In this document: positions 22,996-36,960 of the stretch, in pieces
Layout of the letters: the number at the start of each line of letters is the position of its first letter
Position numbering within the stretch: position 1 is the stretch's first letter
Source of the DNA: Amaurobius ferox
Lineage: Eukaryota > Arthropoda > Arachnida > Araneae > Amaurobiidae
NCBI GenBank assembly: GCA_951213105.1
Contig: OX578133.1
Location: 140,020,813-140,084,812 of the forward strand
DNA length: 64,000 bases
Direction: 5' to 3'
Notes under the pieces: generated by a model
The model's input: only the letters and a program-made list of their open reading frames with translations
The model's database searches: none
What the model was told of the DNA's origin: nothing
Made by a program: the position numbers and the translations under genes

Positions 22996-24084
22996 AATTT
23001 ATTTTTAACAAAACTGGTCATTTAAATTATCCCAGTTATGTATATAATACAAATCTCCATGCGAATATAAAAGAGAAACATCAAATAGACTATCTAACTA
23101 TTGCGTACTGTGAGCTATTCTTCAGACAAATTGGCAGACGCCGAACAATGAGACCCGTTTCCGCCAAAGCGATGATTCATTTCCAAAAACCATGACGTCA
23201 ACCGCGACCATGACTCCTGATGTACACACGAGCAGTAACTCACTTGTGTACGTGCGTTGAACGAGCAGGGCGAACGATAACGGAGCGCACACACACCAAT
23301 AGATATAAGGAATTGTTTTTAAACAGCTGTTCACATCGTGAGAGTTTACCGCTCTCGGAGTAATAGGCTCACGCGATGCGGAGAATCCTCATATGTTCTC
23401 TCATTTGCAATATAGTAAAACCCGTTTATAACGAAAAGGGGAATTTACGGAAATAACGATGAAAGTAAATTTTCCCTTCAGTAAAAAAAGCTAGACAGAG
23501 ATCTGTACGGGTCAAATTTTAAGACCTTACACTTTTACTCGGTCCGGCCAGGCCAGAGCCCGAACATATTTTGCAATCCGACCCAGCTCAAATATCTTTG
23601 AGCTGCGTACTGGTTCTTTCACGATATAAAGTACAATCTCAGTAATCCGGCACGCCCAACAATCGAACACCATAGTAGCGAGGCAGCAGGTGGCCCTTTC
23701 CATGTCACGTGAAATTTGTTTTTATTCGCATGATGTTTTTTTCCATTTCCGAACAAAACGTTCGTCAAACAATGACATGTCTGACATCGCCTTGAACGCA
23801 TCATTTCCGCACACATATATTATAATTTATTTTTACATATGTTGTATACGAATGTATATTTATTTTCATTTTGTTCGTTGTCTATTCGAATCAATTTAAA
23901 AATGTCCAGCAAAAGAAAACATGAAACGTTAACATTAAAGGACAATATGGAGATTTCAAAGTGATTTTCAATAATTCGACATACTTAGTAATCCGACACT
24001 AGCTGGTTTAAATAGTGATATTTGAAAAGGTTGCAAAGTTCGACCTATTTATCCCCAAGTGTTACATGCAAACGGAGAAAGATT
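22996..24084. other. Non-coding; short GGCC-type repeat inside
   Basis: 23500-23600 carries CTGTACGGGTC, CGGTCCGGCCAGGCC and GACCCAGCTC, matching the 13155-13490 type. No gene seen. Confidence 0.4.
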
Positions 24085-24684
24085 TTTTTATATATAAAGG
24101 CCTATTGGCGAAAAATATAAAAGTATTACTCAAAGGATCTTCTCTGGTGAATGGAACGAACTAGATCCATGAGAATAATGTTAACAACTGTATCGCATAA
24201 TATTACATATGAAAAGTGAACATTTTCACAATAGTTAATATTTTTTTTTCTTTATTCTATGTAGTTTGTGTCATAAATTTATTTGAAAAATGTGGAATGT
24301 CTCGAGAAGGGTTTATGCTAGCGTTCTAAAGCTTGAGTTATTCGTTTTCTAATGAAAAATTACATCAGAAATGATTATTTATGTAACATTATTGAAGGTT
24401 ATGATTTTTAATGATTTTTTCAAAATTTCATTCGAAAATGTGAGGTCTTTCGAACATTTCGATTGAGTTTAAAATCAATAAGTTTCACTGATTGAAATAT
24501 TTGTACACGCATTTTTCGTTTGTGAGATATCGCACATCCACAGTCTCACGGACACACACATTACCTCAAAAATGTTGTACGCTTCAAACGCGCTCTTCCT
24601 TTAAAGACTCAAATTCTAAATTTCGACCTCGTAACAACACTTGCCCTATACATTATATAATGTTTATAGGGAAAGTAATAAACA
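24085..24684 (+). repeat. R1 repeat, copy 3 (5'-truncated)
   Basis: Starts inside the family at CCTATTGGCGAAAAATAT and runs to CTATACATTATATAATG-TTTATAGGGAAAGT. Confidence 0.65.
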
Positions 24685-24696
24685 AAATTAAAATTC

Positions 24697-25758
24697 TGAT
24701 GTGGGCAGAACATAACGTTCCCTTCATAATGCAATTCATTTACTTTTTTCACAGAGAACAAATAATGTATATACGACACAATGTTTTTAACGCTGAATTG
24801 TACATTTGGCGCTTTTCCGGATGACAACGTGCAAAATTATTTCGAAGTACCAATTAATTTATGCTTCACGCAACTCTAAATTGACAATTATAAATATTGA
24901 TAGCATCCGCAATATGCAATATAGTCCATATATTAAAATATTTTAATAATTAGTTCATCAATTTGGCGTAATTCCCGTTAATTTAGCGTCATTTTTGCAA
25001 TTTCGACCAAATTTTTTTCATCTGGGACGGTAAATTGTCAAGTTGGCGATATTTCTTATATTAGTTGCCAAGTCCGCCAAATTTATCGCCAAGCTCTACA
25101 CACAGACGAAGAGAAAATATTTTCTTTTATACAAATGACTATTGGCGAATTGCTGGTTGTAAAAATACAAAACTTTACACAAGTATTTTCTCTCGTGAAT
25201 GAAATGAACTAGATCCTTAAGAATGATGTTAACAAATTTATCGCATAATATTACATGAAAAGTGAACATAAATTACGAGAGTATATATATATTTTTTAAT
25301 TTTATGTAATGTTTTTCATAAATATATTAGAAAAATAGTTTATGCTAGCCTTCTAGAATGTGTGTCATTCTCGTTCTAATAAAAAATTACATAAGATATG
25401 ATCATTTACGTAACATTATTAAAGGTTCTGATTTTTTAATGATTTTTTTTTTAAATTTCATTTGAAAAATTGGGGAGGGGGGGGGGGGGTGAACTTTCGA
25501 CTGCGCTTAAAATCAATAAACTTCCGATATTCCCCGATTGTAATATTTGTACCAATTTCCTTTGGAAACGTCCCATTCGTTCATAAGATATCGTTTTCAC
25601 AGACTCACACACACACACACAGAGACATTACCTCAAAAACGTTCGATTCGAGTTCACGGATGCTTGCAACGTGCTTCTCCGTCGAAAACTCGAATTCGAA
25701 TTTTCGACCCCGTCACAATAATTTTTCTGTATTATACTATGTATATAGGGCAATAATA
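24697..25758 (+). repeat. R1 repeat, copy 4, variant
   Basis: Starts 12 bp after copy 3 with TCTGATGTGGGCAGAACAT. It carries an extra internal segment (ATACGACACAATGTTTTTAACGC region) absent from copies 1-2 but present in copy 5. Ends TATACTATGTATATAGGG. A G run lies at 25475-25490. Confidence 0.65.
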
Positions 25759-27159
25759 AAATACTTTTAATTATTACAATGACTATTCTTTTATAATTAA
25801 TGAACATAATTAATAATATTGTAACAATGCACAGATTTTGACGGGGCTTTTTCTTAATTTAACTAAATTATACTTTTCTTTCTCACGGGACTCGACTTTT
25901 AACTTTGCTAATCTCTCGAACGGTGTTTACATCATAATTGAATACGAATGTAATAAAAAATCTATCAAGAGCGTTCCAGAAACGTATCGAATCACAATGG
26001 GGACACGAGTCCTTGTACCAATGGCACCCAAACTGGAACTTTGCGCTGCAAGTTAGATGCAGTGGATCACAGGGAAAATGTTTTTACAATAGAGGTAGGT
26101 AAATGTTTCATCCTCTAGAACAGTTATTTATCATATCAAATCCATAAGAAACTACGAATGTCAATTAAAAGAGAGTGCAAAGTATTGGTCAAACCCTCAA
26201 GATTATCTTAAATATACAGCTAATTCTACCAGAATTTTCTTTATTCAGGCCAACTTCCTCAGACTTGTGTTTCCTAGTTATAAAATTACGGATAAGATTT
26301 ACACAGATGCCGTAAAATAAATAAAGTATACAAATATACACTAGTCCAAAATACATGGTACGGAACCTACATAATTAACATGATGGCCAGTGCCTGTCAT
26401 AAACTGTTTTTGTAAATATATATATATAGTTACATTATGGGAATTTGTGTGATATGCTGCAATTAAATAAATCATGATGGCAAAAGTATTAAGAAATTGA
26501 TAATTATCTGCAAAGATATCGATATTCCAATTCACAGAAGAATCTGCCAATGACAAACAAGTCCGCATTTAGCAAGCTTTCGGATTTATAATTATCATAT
26601 CTCCGTAATACCTTTAATGACATTTTATTTTTATAGTTTTGTTGCGAAACGGACTTAGCGACAGTCCAGATTTAATGAACAAATTAGTAGGTCCGGGACT
26701 GCTCATTATAAAAGGATCTTACTCTAGAAGAGAGGTTGAAATATAGGGAGTCGGCACGTGTGTGTGCGGGGGGGGGGGGGGGGGGGAGGATGGAAAGACT
26801 GCAGATTTCTGTGCTAGTGATTAGCATCCATTTTAGGGGCTCCACAAAATAGAGCAATGCTCACAGGGTTTTGTTAATGTTCTCGGGCAGGATGCTCAGG
26901 GCAGCCAAGTTAGAGAAAGGCCGTGGGAAGATATGTGTAATTAGGATGACTTTAAATAAAGTCATTAAAATAAAAAAGAAAAAAAAAGAAAGAAAAAGAA
27001 ATAAGGTGGGGTGGGGCGGGGGGTATGTAAGTAATTTTGTAAGGCTGGGAAGGAAATATATCTTTTAAATAATACAAAATACTTTCGAGATCAAATGTAG
27101 GGAAAATACAAAATGCATATCTTCCGTAGAAAAGAAAATACAATATACTACAATATATT
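25759..27159. other. Non-coding, unrecognised
   Basis: G run at about 26769-26787; purine-rich stretch 26970-27020. Short ORFs only. Confidence 0.4.
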
Positions 27160-27650
27160 TATTGGAATATTAACATGGTCGTAAAATTACAATGTGTGTA
27201 AGTCCGTGACTTACAAATCTTTCTTGGAGAAAGCAAGTATGCTATTTAGGTGACGACAATTGTTTCGATGGCGTTACAAGCCCTCTTCTTCAGGCCGAAA
27301 GCACAGGTAGACGTAGAACAGTATACGTTCTTAACAACTACTAAGAACGAACTGTTTGTTTGCTGAACGAGCATTTCCTGCTTATTCCTAACTGCGCTTA
27401 ATTAGGGCGTATCAAAGGAATTTATTTAGGGTGTATCAAAGGCGATTCTTTATATCGATCTTACAAGTATATAAGGTGGTGCTAAGTCAAGCTATGGTGC
27501 TTGACGACTTCTCCATACAATAAGAGGAACAGAGCATCTCCCAATGTTCCATCCTCTACTAGGTCTTGCTGTAGTACAGTATGCATGTTCTCATTCCTAT
27601 CCTTGGTCTTAGGCTATGTCAACACCACATTAGTGTGGTGTTGGCTCTGC
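27160..27650 (-). other. Possible 3' region of another retroelement
   Basis: On the minus strand, GGCCTGAAGAAGAGGGCTT followed by CGCCATCGAAAC (27293-27263) gives a hammerhead-like CTGAAGA...CGAAA core with GA-GGC/GCC-TC able to pair between. A perfect 10-bp hairpin CAACACCACA/TGTGGTGTTG with a 4-nt loop lies at 27620-27643. No RT coding was found beside it, so identity is open. Confidence 0.35.
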
Positions 27651-28564
27651 CCAGCCCACTAACTTAAACGGGGTAAGTTGAAACACTCAAAATCAGGATT
27701 ACCAGACGAACAAAAGTTCTCATTCTGAAAGCTGTTTACTGCTATCCAGTTTTAGAGGCGGTTAACACTTCTCCACTTTTGAAAGGGACTGTGTGGAGGA
27801 TAGTGAAAAAAAAAAAAAATTCAAATTTAGAATTTCTTATCTTTTACTGTTGCTAACATTCCAAACTATTTATGTACTACAACACAGAACAGATTAAAAC
27901 TGGTTCTGACTTTTAGGGTACAATTTTTTACTTGTACCTGGGGTATCATTATTCAGTATAATTCAGATGTACTTGCAAGTAATTAAGATTACAGATCATT
28001 AAAACTCGTTTATAACAAATTTTTACTTACTTTTTCTTTACCTTTGAGGTTTTAAAGTGCATTTTATAAGATACAAGATAAAATTCTAGTCTATGAATTG
28101 TCTGTGATTGAAGTTATTTAAAATATAAATTTGAAAAACATATAATACAAACTGTTTCAGGGAGATTTTTCCTTCAAATTTTAAGGGCTCCCCCCCCCCC
28201 CCCCGATTTTTAAGGTCATTTTTTCATCTTTTAAAGTCTTTTTCCATCTTTTTAATGACATTTTTCAGAATAGTTAGGTCATCCGAATTTCGGCATCTAG
28301 TTATAACACGCCTATTTGCAAGACAAAATAAGGGGGTCTCTACGTCTAGGCCTAAAACTACTAAGGGTCTCTTTGCTTGCTCTCAACGGAATTTATCAGT
28401 ATCATTAAAATGCACCTCTATAATCTAGACACTCTTTAAATCGAACAAATATTTTGAAACCGTGAGGTGTTAAAGTTGTAGAGGATTAATTGGAACATCT
28501 AAAGCAGAATTAGGAAAATAATGTATCCCATGTGCTACTAAAAATGTTGAGCACTTTAAGAGCG

Positions 28565-28610
<46 letters not shown>

Positions 28611-30302
28611 CTAAACATGCACGTGTATGACGTGAACTTCAGCTTTTTAAATATTGACTTGTATGTGATGAATACCACTGGTTTTTTGCCAATATTTTTT
28701 TGAAATTTTAATATTGGATTTTGACAACCCAAATTTCCTTACTCAATTCTTTACCGTTTTGTCCTTATGATGTGTTTCCGCGCGTTCTTGCATTGTGTCC
28801 ATGCATGTGTGTGTGTGTGTTGTTATGACGTCATTTATTTTCATATCTTAAATCTCTGATATTTTACACAGATATTGCTTACCCAATCTCAGTAAAACTG
28901 TCACAATAAAAGTTTAATCTCCTTTAATAATATAAATTTTGATTTTTGCACCATAGTTCACAACATCTGAAATCTTCACAAACTCACGTGGCGAGTCACA
29001 AATCGTCCACGGACCGGAGTTTTGCACCACTGACCAAAAGACCAATTAACATTTTAAAGGACAGATTTCGGCTGATTCCTACAAATATAAGATAAATGCC
29101 AGTTTAATACCTTGATAAAGCACCGACTAAGAATAGCACGTGATGTTGACATTAGGATATGTAAGCGACCTCAATATTGTGCTTTCACGATAAGCCTGAC
29201 ACTTCCCCACGATGAGCAAAAGTCGAGAAAGTGGCCAAGTTTTGCCCGGCCAGACAATAACATACCCAGAATCTGGCCCGAAGAACTATATTCTCATACT
29301 TTATTATTAGCTCGATGCCGGATGTAGGTCATTTGATTATTTTCAACTCAGAAATTCACATGATTGGAACTAAGAATCGAATACGCCCCCCTCCCCCACC
29401 CATCCACCCACACACGCACATAATTCCGACTATGTAAGGTGTTTCTTTGTATTAGCCTACAGTCTGCACTCTTTAAAATTTGATAATTATCGATTTCTGT
29501 TTTTATTTCTCTTATAATAGCCACTTGTTGAAACTCGATAAATATTGTATTTTACTTGTTATCACATTTCTATCCAGCCAAGGATATAAACAGATACAAT
29601 AAATATTTATATAGTATTAATAACTTAGTAAGAAAATGACAAAGGGACAAATGTTTTTTCTAACTTCCAGAGAAAGCAGAAACATGTGTTTTATGATACA
29701 GAAGGGGAGCGGCAAGGAGGAATCAACGAGATAGTATATACTACAATACTAGTTATAATACTACCTCGATGGGAGAAATATTCCATCCTCCTAGGGGAGC
29801 GGGGTTACGTCAAGGCAGAACGTGGAGCTAAAGTTACTCCCCCCAAATTAAAAGTGAGGGGACAAATGATCCAGCTAATTGATCGCTGATGCTCAGTAAT
29901 TATTCACATTGTTGCGCTTTCACCGATTATTACCGAGAGGGAACCCCCTAATATGGAACGCAGATATCCCAGCATGCTACTTTCTCCCCAATTCGGAAAA
30001 CAGGTGCCATTTTTTTCCATGTCAATGAATGGGGTAGTAATAGAGGGGGGAAGAGATTTAGGAGATTACTCTTGGAGATAAAGGGATTTTGAGAGGCAGA
30101 AAAATTTTGATTTCCTATCACTGAAAAGAAAAGTGAAAATATTACTTTAAAAAAAAAAAAAAAAAAACGTACTAGTCAGAACAATAGCAATCTAGAGTGA
30201 TAAAGAAATTAACCAATTTTAAGCCAAACGAGATTTCCAGCTTGCTATATGCCATCCATGAAGAAAAGGAGGGGAGGGAGGTGACAGAGTATCATTTTCA
30301 TT
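27651..30302. other. Non-coding, unrecognised
   Basis: Contains a C run (28190-28204) and short ORFs (29112-29327; 29686-29889) without motifs. Confidence 0.4.
28566..28610. repeat. (ATA)n trinucleotide microsatellite
   Basis: Uninterrupted TAA/ATA repeats. Confidence 0.95.
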
Positions 30303-30840
30303 TATAACTTTCCCTATATAATGCAATAAACTTGCTTCTATCATAGTGACAAAATGATGTATAAGCTCCAAGGCACAATGTTATTAACGTTGAATTGTAC
30401 ATCTGTCATTTGCTCGGATGACAGCACTTAAGACCATTTCGGAGTACCCAATTAACTTATATTTGGCGCAACTCTAAATTAACAATTATTAATATTGATA
30501 ACATCCAGAATAAGCAATAGTCCATATATTAAAATATTTTAATAATTCATCAATTTAGCGTCCTTTTTGCAATTTTAACCAGATTTTTGTAAATTTGGGG
30601 AGACGTATCGCCAAGTTGGCGGTATTAATGACTAATTTTATATAAAAGACTACTGGCGAGTTGTTAAACTATTGCTCAAAGTATATTCCCTCGAGAATGG
30701 AACAAACTAGATCCGCGAGGATAATGTAGTAAATTTATCGCATAATATTACATATGAGAAGTGAACAATTTCACAATAGTTAATATATTTTTTCAATTTT
30801 GTGATTTTTTTTTATTTGGGTACGGTATCTCGAATTTCAC
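30303..30840 (+). repeat. R1 repeat, copy 5 (partial)
   Basis: Begins ACTTTCCCTATATAATGCAA, carries the copy-4-type internal segment (GGCACAATGTTATTAACGTTG), then the TATTGCTCAAAGTAT and GAACAAACTAGATCC parts, and breaks off near ATCTCGAATTTCAC. Confidence 0.6.
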
Positions 30841-31449
30841 TATGGAGGTCTGAAACTGTAAAACGTCTTAACAATAAATGTGAATACCAATTGAATGAAT
30901 GTTGGTATTATATTTATTCTATTTGTTTTAAGCATTTATTTATTATTGGCTGTATAGGTAAATATTAGAATATGGGGTGATAGGAGGGAGGCCCTTAATT
31001 TCATTAGGTCGTAAGTCAGGTCCTAAATATACAGCTGTTAAACATTAAACAAGAACATTACCTTTTTAACCTAAAAAGAAAAGTGAGGCACTCTGCTTCT
31101 ACTAACATAATGTGGTGCAGAATATTTTCTGGAGAAATGGTTCAATGGTTCACTGGGAATAAACCAACTATGCAATCTACTCATATTAGAACAGCGCAAT
31201 GAAGTGAGACGCACAGACAATGGCACTTAGTTTTCGAGCTTATTTTGGTGCTCAAGTTGGCGTATTCTACGTTTAGGTCTCACATTTTTTAATACAATTA
31301 CAGTGAAACTTTCGTAACATGCACTTTTAAATGTCGAATTTTTCTACATTTTGAAGAATTTCACCGTTTTGTTCAAAATTTCTATTTTTCTATGCATTTT
31401 TAATCGTGTTAGCTGAATTTATCCGTAACTTTAAAGTAATTTAATATTC
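30841..31449. other. Non-coding, nothing recognised
   Basis: No coding or repeat signal that I can name. Confidence 0.4.
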
Positions 31450-31457
31450 TGTAGTAC

Positions 31458-32105
31458 CAGGGCCATAGCCAGGAAGAAGTCAGAGCCCCCCCCCCCCCCC
31501 CCAAGAGGTATAACTCAACCCCCTCTGATGGAAATATTTAATCTTTTGTAGTGGTATGAAATTTCATACAACATGTCATCCAAATTTTGAAAAAAAAAAA
31601 ACTGCTTTTTCAGAATTTTTTTTATAAACTTCGTTTTGTATAGCACAGAATTAAGATTTTTTCGTTGCTGAATTTGTGGTTATATTGATAACCATCAATT
31701 TATTTACATATTTAACTTAAAAATATTCAATAAAGTTTTAAAAATGAAATTAGGACTATAGAATTTAGGGTACTTTTATATTATTGCGAGTTTCACCGTT
31801 ATACATTGCCAACTGATGAGCAATTATATAAATGAGTAATTAGATAGAGTATTACATTATCACGTTATACACTATCAACTGATAAGTAATTACAGTCAAT
31901 TTAATATTATGTGATACAATATATTTAATTATAATTAAAATATTTTTAATGCAGTAATTTATTAAAAACTAAAATTTAACATCTTGGTGCATTTCCCATC
32001 TCCCCCAAATGTTTTTTCTAGGGAGCGCCCCTCCTTCAAGGCTGTTGATCCCGCCTTGAATTTCACTCCAACCCCTCTTGAATTACATTTCTGGCTACGG
32101 CCCTG
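31458..32105. mobile_element. hAT-like MITE (CAGGGCCRTAGCCAG ends)
   Basis: Left end CAGGGCCATAGCCAGGAA, right end TTTCTGGCTACGGCCCTG (inverted). Flanking 8-mers TGTAGTAC and CGTAGTAT share their middle six bases, consistent with an aged 8-bp duplication. Interior AT-rich with a C run at 31486-31502; no coding. Confidence 0.7.
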
Positions 32106-32200
32106 CGTAGTATAATCGTCATTTCAATAACTAAAATTTTCATATACGTCTTTGCTACATTTAATTCAGTTTTCTTACAAGAGGCGTTATCGACTCTTTT

Positions 32201-33310
32201 TTAACACTTTACAACAAAGTTGAAAAGTGTTTATGACTTTGTTCATTCAACATTTTTTAAGCGGATTTAAAATTCACAAATTGCTTCGAAAATTTTAGGT
32301 AATAGTCAAATTGTTCCATAAAATATATAAAGAAAAATTCAGCTAAATATATTCAGTAGTTTTTTAAATAAAAATTAAAATAATAATTACACATCTTATA
32401 TGAAACGATCACGTGACCATGATATGAAACGATCACGTGACCCACTTCAAAATGATATATGGCATCCATCTTGTTTCAAATTCGTGATTTTTTAAAGTTC
32501 TTTTTAATTCATATTGAGCGTTGTATCCATCCTAAAATTACTTTATTTCTGCTTAAATTCTGTGCATCTACATACTAAAACAACACAATGACAATATATT
32601 TGAGTTTAAATTCTCTTTCAAATTTGATTATTTCTACAACTAAGCCTATTTTTCACCTATGTAAAATGTAAACAGCAAAATATGTAGAACGAGTTGTATT
32701 AGGATTACTGTATTTCTTTAACACAAAATAATTCAGTCCATGGAGTCTGCATGGCTGATATGAATGAAATATTAATTGATTTTATAAACAGAAGGACGAT
32801 TTTTTTCGATGAAGTTTTAAGCATAAAGTTTATGAATTGTAGCTCCATGGTCTTAATTTTTAAATAAAATAAATTATTATAGTAATGTGATGAATGAAAT
32901 GGAGAAAGTTATGAATGAAATGTTGCTTTTATAGAGAGAGCCAGGCGTGTTATTTTTTTATGACGTCATTTGAATTAATTTCAGTTGTTTTCGATGAAGT
33001 TTTCAAATATAATAAATTATCGTAGTATTATGATAATTCTAAAACTATTACCGAGGAATGTATAACATTTTAGAGATGTTTAAACCAGGCAATTTATATT
33101 TCAATGCCGTCATTTGAATGAAGTTCATTTTTTTCAATGAAGGTTTAAGTTTTCAAATATAATAAATCAATGTAGTATTGTGATAAGTTTTAAAATATTA
33201 CCGAGGAATGTATTGCATTTTCGACTTTTTTAAATAAAATTGCATTGAAGTTGGAAAGTGTTTCATAATCAATGCTTTAAGCATGATTGATCTTTCTTGT
33301 TTTATTTATT
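32201..33310 (+). repeat. R2 repeat, copy 1
   Basis: Starts AACACTTTACAACAAAGTTG (foldback with AAAAGTGTT) and ends around CAATGCTTTAAGCATG-ATTGATCTTTCTTG, another foldback. It has lost the TGTCTGTCTG...AACCCGGGTTG segment present in copies 2-4, but keeps two GATCACGTGACC sites (32407-32418, 32431-32442) and duplicated ~150-bp sub-units in its right part. No coding. Confidence 0.75.
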
Positions 33311-35650
33311 TTAAATTGCGTTTTGATAATGAACTAACTCATTGTTTCATCATATCTTAGCAAATACATTATTGAATCTATTTTAAATAAAGATGAAATC
33401 GTAGGCGAACATGATGCCTGTGACCGCCTTAGTAGGTCACGAAACTTCTGATATACAATTTTAATACGATAGCTTTCGTAGTGAAAAGATAAAAAAAAAA
33501 AAAAATGAAAAGTCCGAAAAGCAAACCAAAATGAAATATTTTTCAACAAATGCTTCAGAGAGCATACATTTACTTTCAATAAAATTTTGAGTAAATTTCT
33601 GTTTTAATTAAATTGCCAAAATTTTAAGTTCATATAAACTTACTTAAAAAATAGGTATTTTAAAATAAATCATGCTGCAAAACAGATTAAATGTTGATGA
33701 CAATGTAGCAAGCAAGCTTCGCTCTATAAAGTAACATTGAATTGAAAAATAATTTTAAAATTCTGCAAGATATTTTTTATTATCTGTTCTGGCTGACTGA
33801 TTGAATGATAATATTTTTCAATCGATATTTGACTCAAAATACTGTTATTTAAACTGTGAAAACTGGTAAAATAGAAATGTAATACTATCGAAATATTTTT
33901 CACCGAAAAAAATTCATTTGAATCGTTTTCACGTCAAAAACAATATTTGGTGACTGTAAATATAATTCTTTGTGATATAGTAATAATACTCCCAGTAGGT
34001 CAAAACATTTATTAAATTATGTTTCTTTAAATAAATTTTATATGAAATTTACTCAATATTAGCAAATTACATAGTTTTTTATGAATTAGGTGAGTGTGTG
34101 TAATACAATTATGCAGGTGTTTTTTTGCTTGATTTAAGCTGTATTATTTCAAACGGTTCACCATTGTTTTACGCTTTATAAGAGCAGGTCAGTGTTTATT
34201 ACAAACTCGGAAGGTTACCAAAAGATATTCCTTTTATAGAATTTTTATTAAATCCGAAAGTTTTTTATGTGTAGTTCTCACCGTGATATCATAGCATGCA
34301 ATACATGCAATATTTATAGAGAAATAAACCAAAATGTAAGAGTATAAATTATGGCATCCTTTAAAAGAAGTAAAATGAGATTCCCCGCCTTGCGGAATTC
34401 CGGGATTATAAAATTCGTAATTCCGAAATCCCGGAATTGTAATCTCCAGTAATGCCCTCCGCTAACCGAAGGATCAAGAGAATGACACATTTTTAGGAGT
34501 TTACTAATATATGTATTCGAAATATTTATACCATGAACAATAACTTGCTTCCCTTAAAAATATTCATTTTCATTCACTCACGTTTTAAAGTCCCTTGAGT
34601 TGGTTGGCGTGACACCGAACAGTCTTAACGTAAAACATTCAATTAACCACACTTTTGCAACTTGGGGAAGAAATGGCACGATACTAAAAAGTTTTCTCTC
34701 AAGAAGGTGAAAAATTGAACCCCCATGTGATTAAAATGAGACCACACCGAATAATAAAAACCTAATCCATCTTCCTGATGAGAAAATAAATTATAAAACA
34801 TCACGCGACATTTACACGATACCGCCATAAAATTAAATTTTATTGTAATTCAACGTATAACTACCATTTTAAGAATAATTGAAAATTTTAGTTTGATAGA
34901 TCTATTAAATCACGAACCGACATGGACAACATGACAAGGAGGATCACGTATTCTCTGAAAGAAATCGGGACCAAAGGAATCATGTCCAAGCTGTTAAAAT
35001 TTACGCCATTAAAAATTTTTACACTTCGACAATATTTTATACAAAAATGGCTCTAAATTTGTTTTATTCAAAGCCATGTGCTATGTTAGATAACAAACGT
35101 GTTTCTCTGACAATAATATTCCGTATTACACCGTTTTTATGTTGTTTAACGAAATCTTATTATTTGGGCCTATGTCAAGGATATCCACAGCCGTTCAGTA
35201 TATGCATTGTATTGTTAGTTGAGATGTCTTGATCCATATATACTAGATTTTGGTCCAAACATTAATTTGGATTTGTTTTATTAATTTTGAATAATATAAA
35301 AGTATAGAGACGGTAGGGAATTAAATATGTAGAAAGAGGCCCATAGCCTATATTTCAGGGTTGCGACTCAAAAAACATAATAAAATTTACTGATTTTTGA
35401 AGGTTTTTCAGATAGGTAGGTTTTTTAATTCTCCAATTCACTAAATTTAACAAGAGTTAAAAATATGAAATGTAACAGTTATATTCTAATCTTCTATAGT
35501 GAAAGTGTAACCCACAAATGACGTTTCCAGATTATGGACAATACCGGGATTTTTAACCCATGTTCAGAATTGTCTCAAAAATTCATGTTTTTCCTGACTT
35601 TCAGGTAGGAATGGCAACAATATTTTAATCAACGTCAAGGTCAAATTACA
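33311..35650. other. Non-coding, spacer between inverted R2 copies
   Basis: No gene recognised. 34380-34445 repeats GGAATTCCGGGATT / GAAATCCCGGAATT locally. Short ORFs 34643-34828 and 35047-35232 show no motif. Confidence 0.4.
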
Positions 35651-36960
35651 GACAAGAAAGATCAATCATGCTTAAAGCATTGATTACGAAACACTTTCCA
35701 ACTTCAATGCAATTTTATTTAAACATGTCTAAAATGCAATACATTCTTCGGTAATATTTTAAAACTTCTCACAATACTACATTGATTTATTATATTTGAA
35801 AACTTAAACCTTCATCGAAAAAAATGAACTTCATTCAAATGACGGCATTGAAATATAAATTGCCTGGTTTAAACATCTCTAAAATGTGATATATTACTCG
35901 GTAATAATTTTAGAATTATCATAATACCACGATAATTTATTATATTTAAAAACTTCATCGAAAACAACAGAAATTCATTCAAATGAGGTCATAGAAAAAA
36001 TAACACGCCTGGCTCTCTCTAAAAAAGCAGCATTTCATTCATAAATAATTTCCCATTCATGTCATTCATCACAATACTATAATAATTTATTTTATTTAAA
36101 AATTAAAACCATGGAGCTACAAGTAATTTAACTCTATGCTTAAAACTTCATCGCAAAAAATCGTCCTTTTCTCGGTAAAGTCAATGAATATTTCTTTCAT
36201 ATCAGCTATGCAGACTCTATGAGCTACATTCTTTTGCGTTAAAAAATTACAGCAATTCCTATACAACTCATCCTACATATTTTGCTGTTTACATTTTACA
36301 TAAGTGAAAAATAGGCTTCGTTGTAGAAATAATCAAATTTGGATGAGCATTTAAACTCATATATGTATATTGTAATTGCGTTGTTTTAGTATGTAGATGC
36401 ACAGAATTTAAACCAAAATAAAGTGGTTTTAGGACGGATACAACACTCAATATGAAATAAAAAGAACTTTAAAAATCACGATGTTGAGACAAGATGGATG
36501 CCATATATCATTTTGAAGTGGATCACGTGATACTTTCATATCATGGTCACGTGATCGTTTCATATAAGAGGTGTTATTATTATTTTAATTTTTATTTAAA
36601 AAACTACTGAATATATTTCGCTGAATTTTTTTTTATATATTTTATGGAACAATTTGAATATTACCTAAAAATTTCGAAGCAATTTGTGAATTTTAAATCC
36701 GCTTAAAAAATGTTTGAAAAATTAGGTCCCATAGGGCTCAATGTATTTCATTTTTTCAACCCGGGTTCAATCCAAAACTAATTGGGTGATATTATTCATT
36801 TATATTCCCATAGATCCTACAGACCGTCTGAACAACATACTAAAATTTAATTTTGATTAAGTCATTTTTACGGCAGTTATCGTGATAACGGACAGACAGA
36901 CAGACAGACAGAATGAACAAAGTCATAAACACTTTTCAACTTTGTTGTAAAGTGTTAAAA
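35651..36960 (-). repeat. R2 repeat, copy 2 (inverted)
   Basis: Full family order on the minus strand, from TTAACACTTTACAACAAAG (right edge) through CAGACAGACAGACAGA, the palindromic AACCCGGGTTG and the paired CACGTG sites near 36523-36558, to AAGCATGATTGATC at the left edge. Faces copy 1 across 2.3 kb. Confidence 0.8.

Noticed and set aside
26769..26787. Poly-G runs as G-quadruplex regulators
   Set aside because: Homopolymer runs alone, often tied to R3 or other repeats, give no evidence of regulation and may be partly sequencing error.
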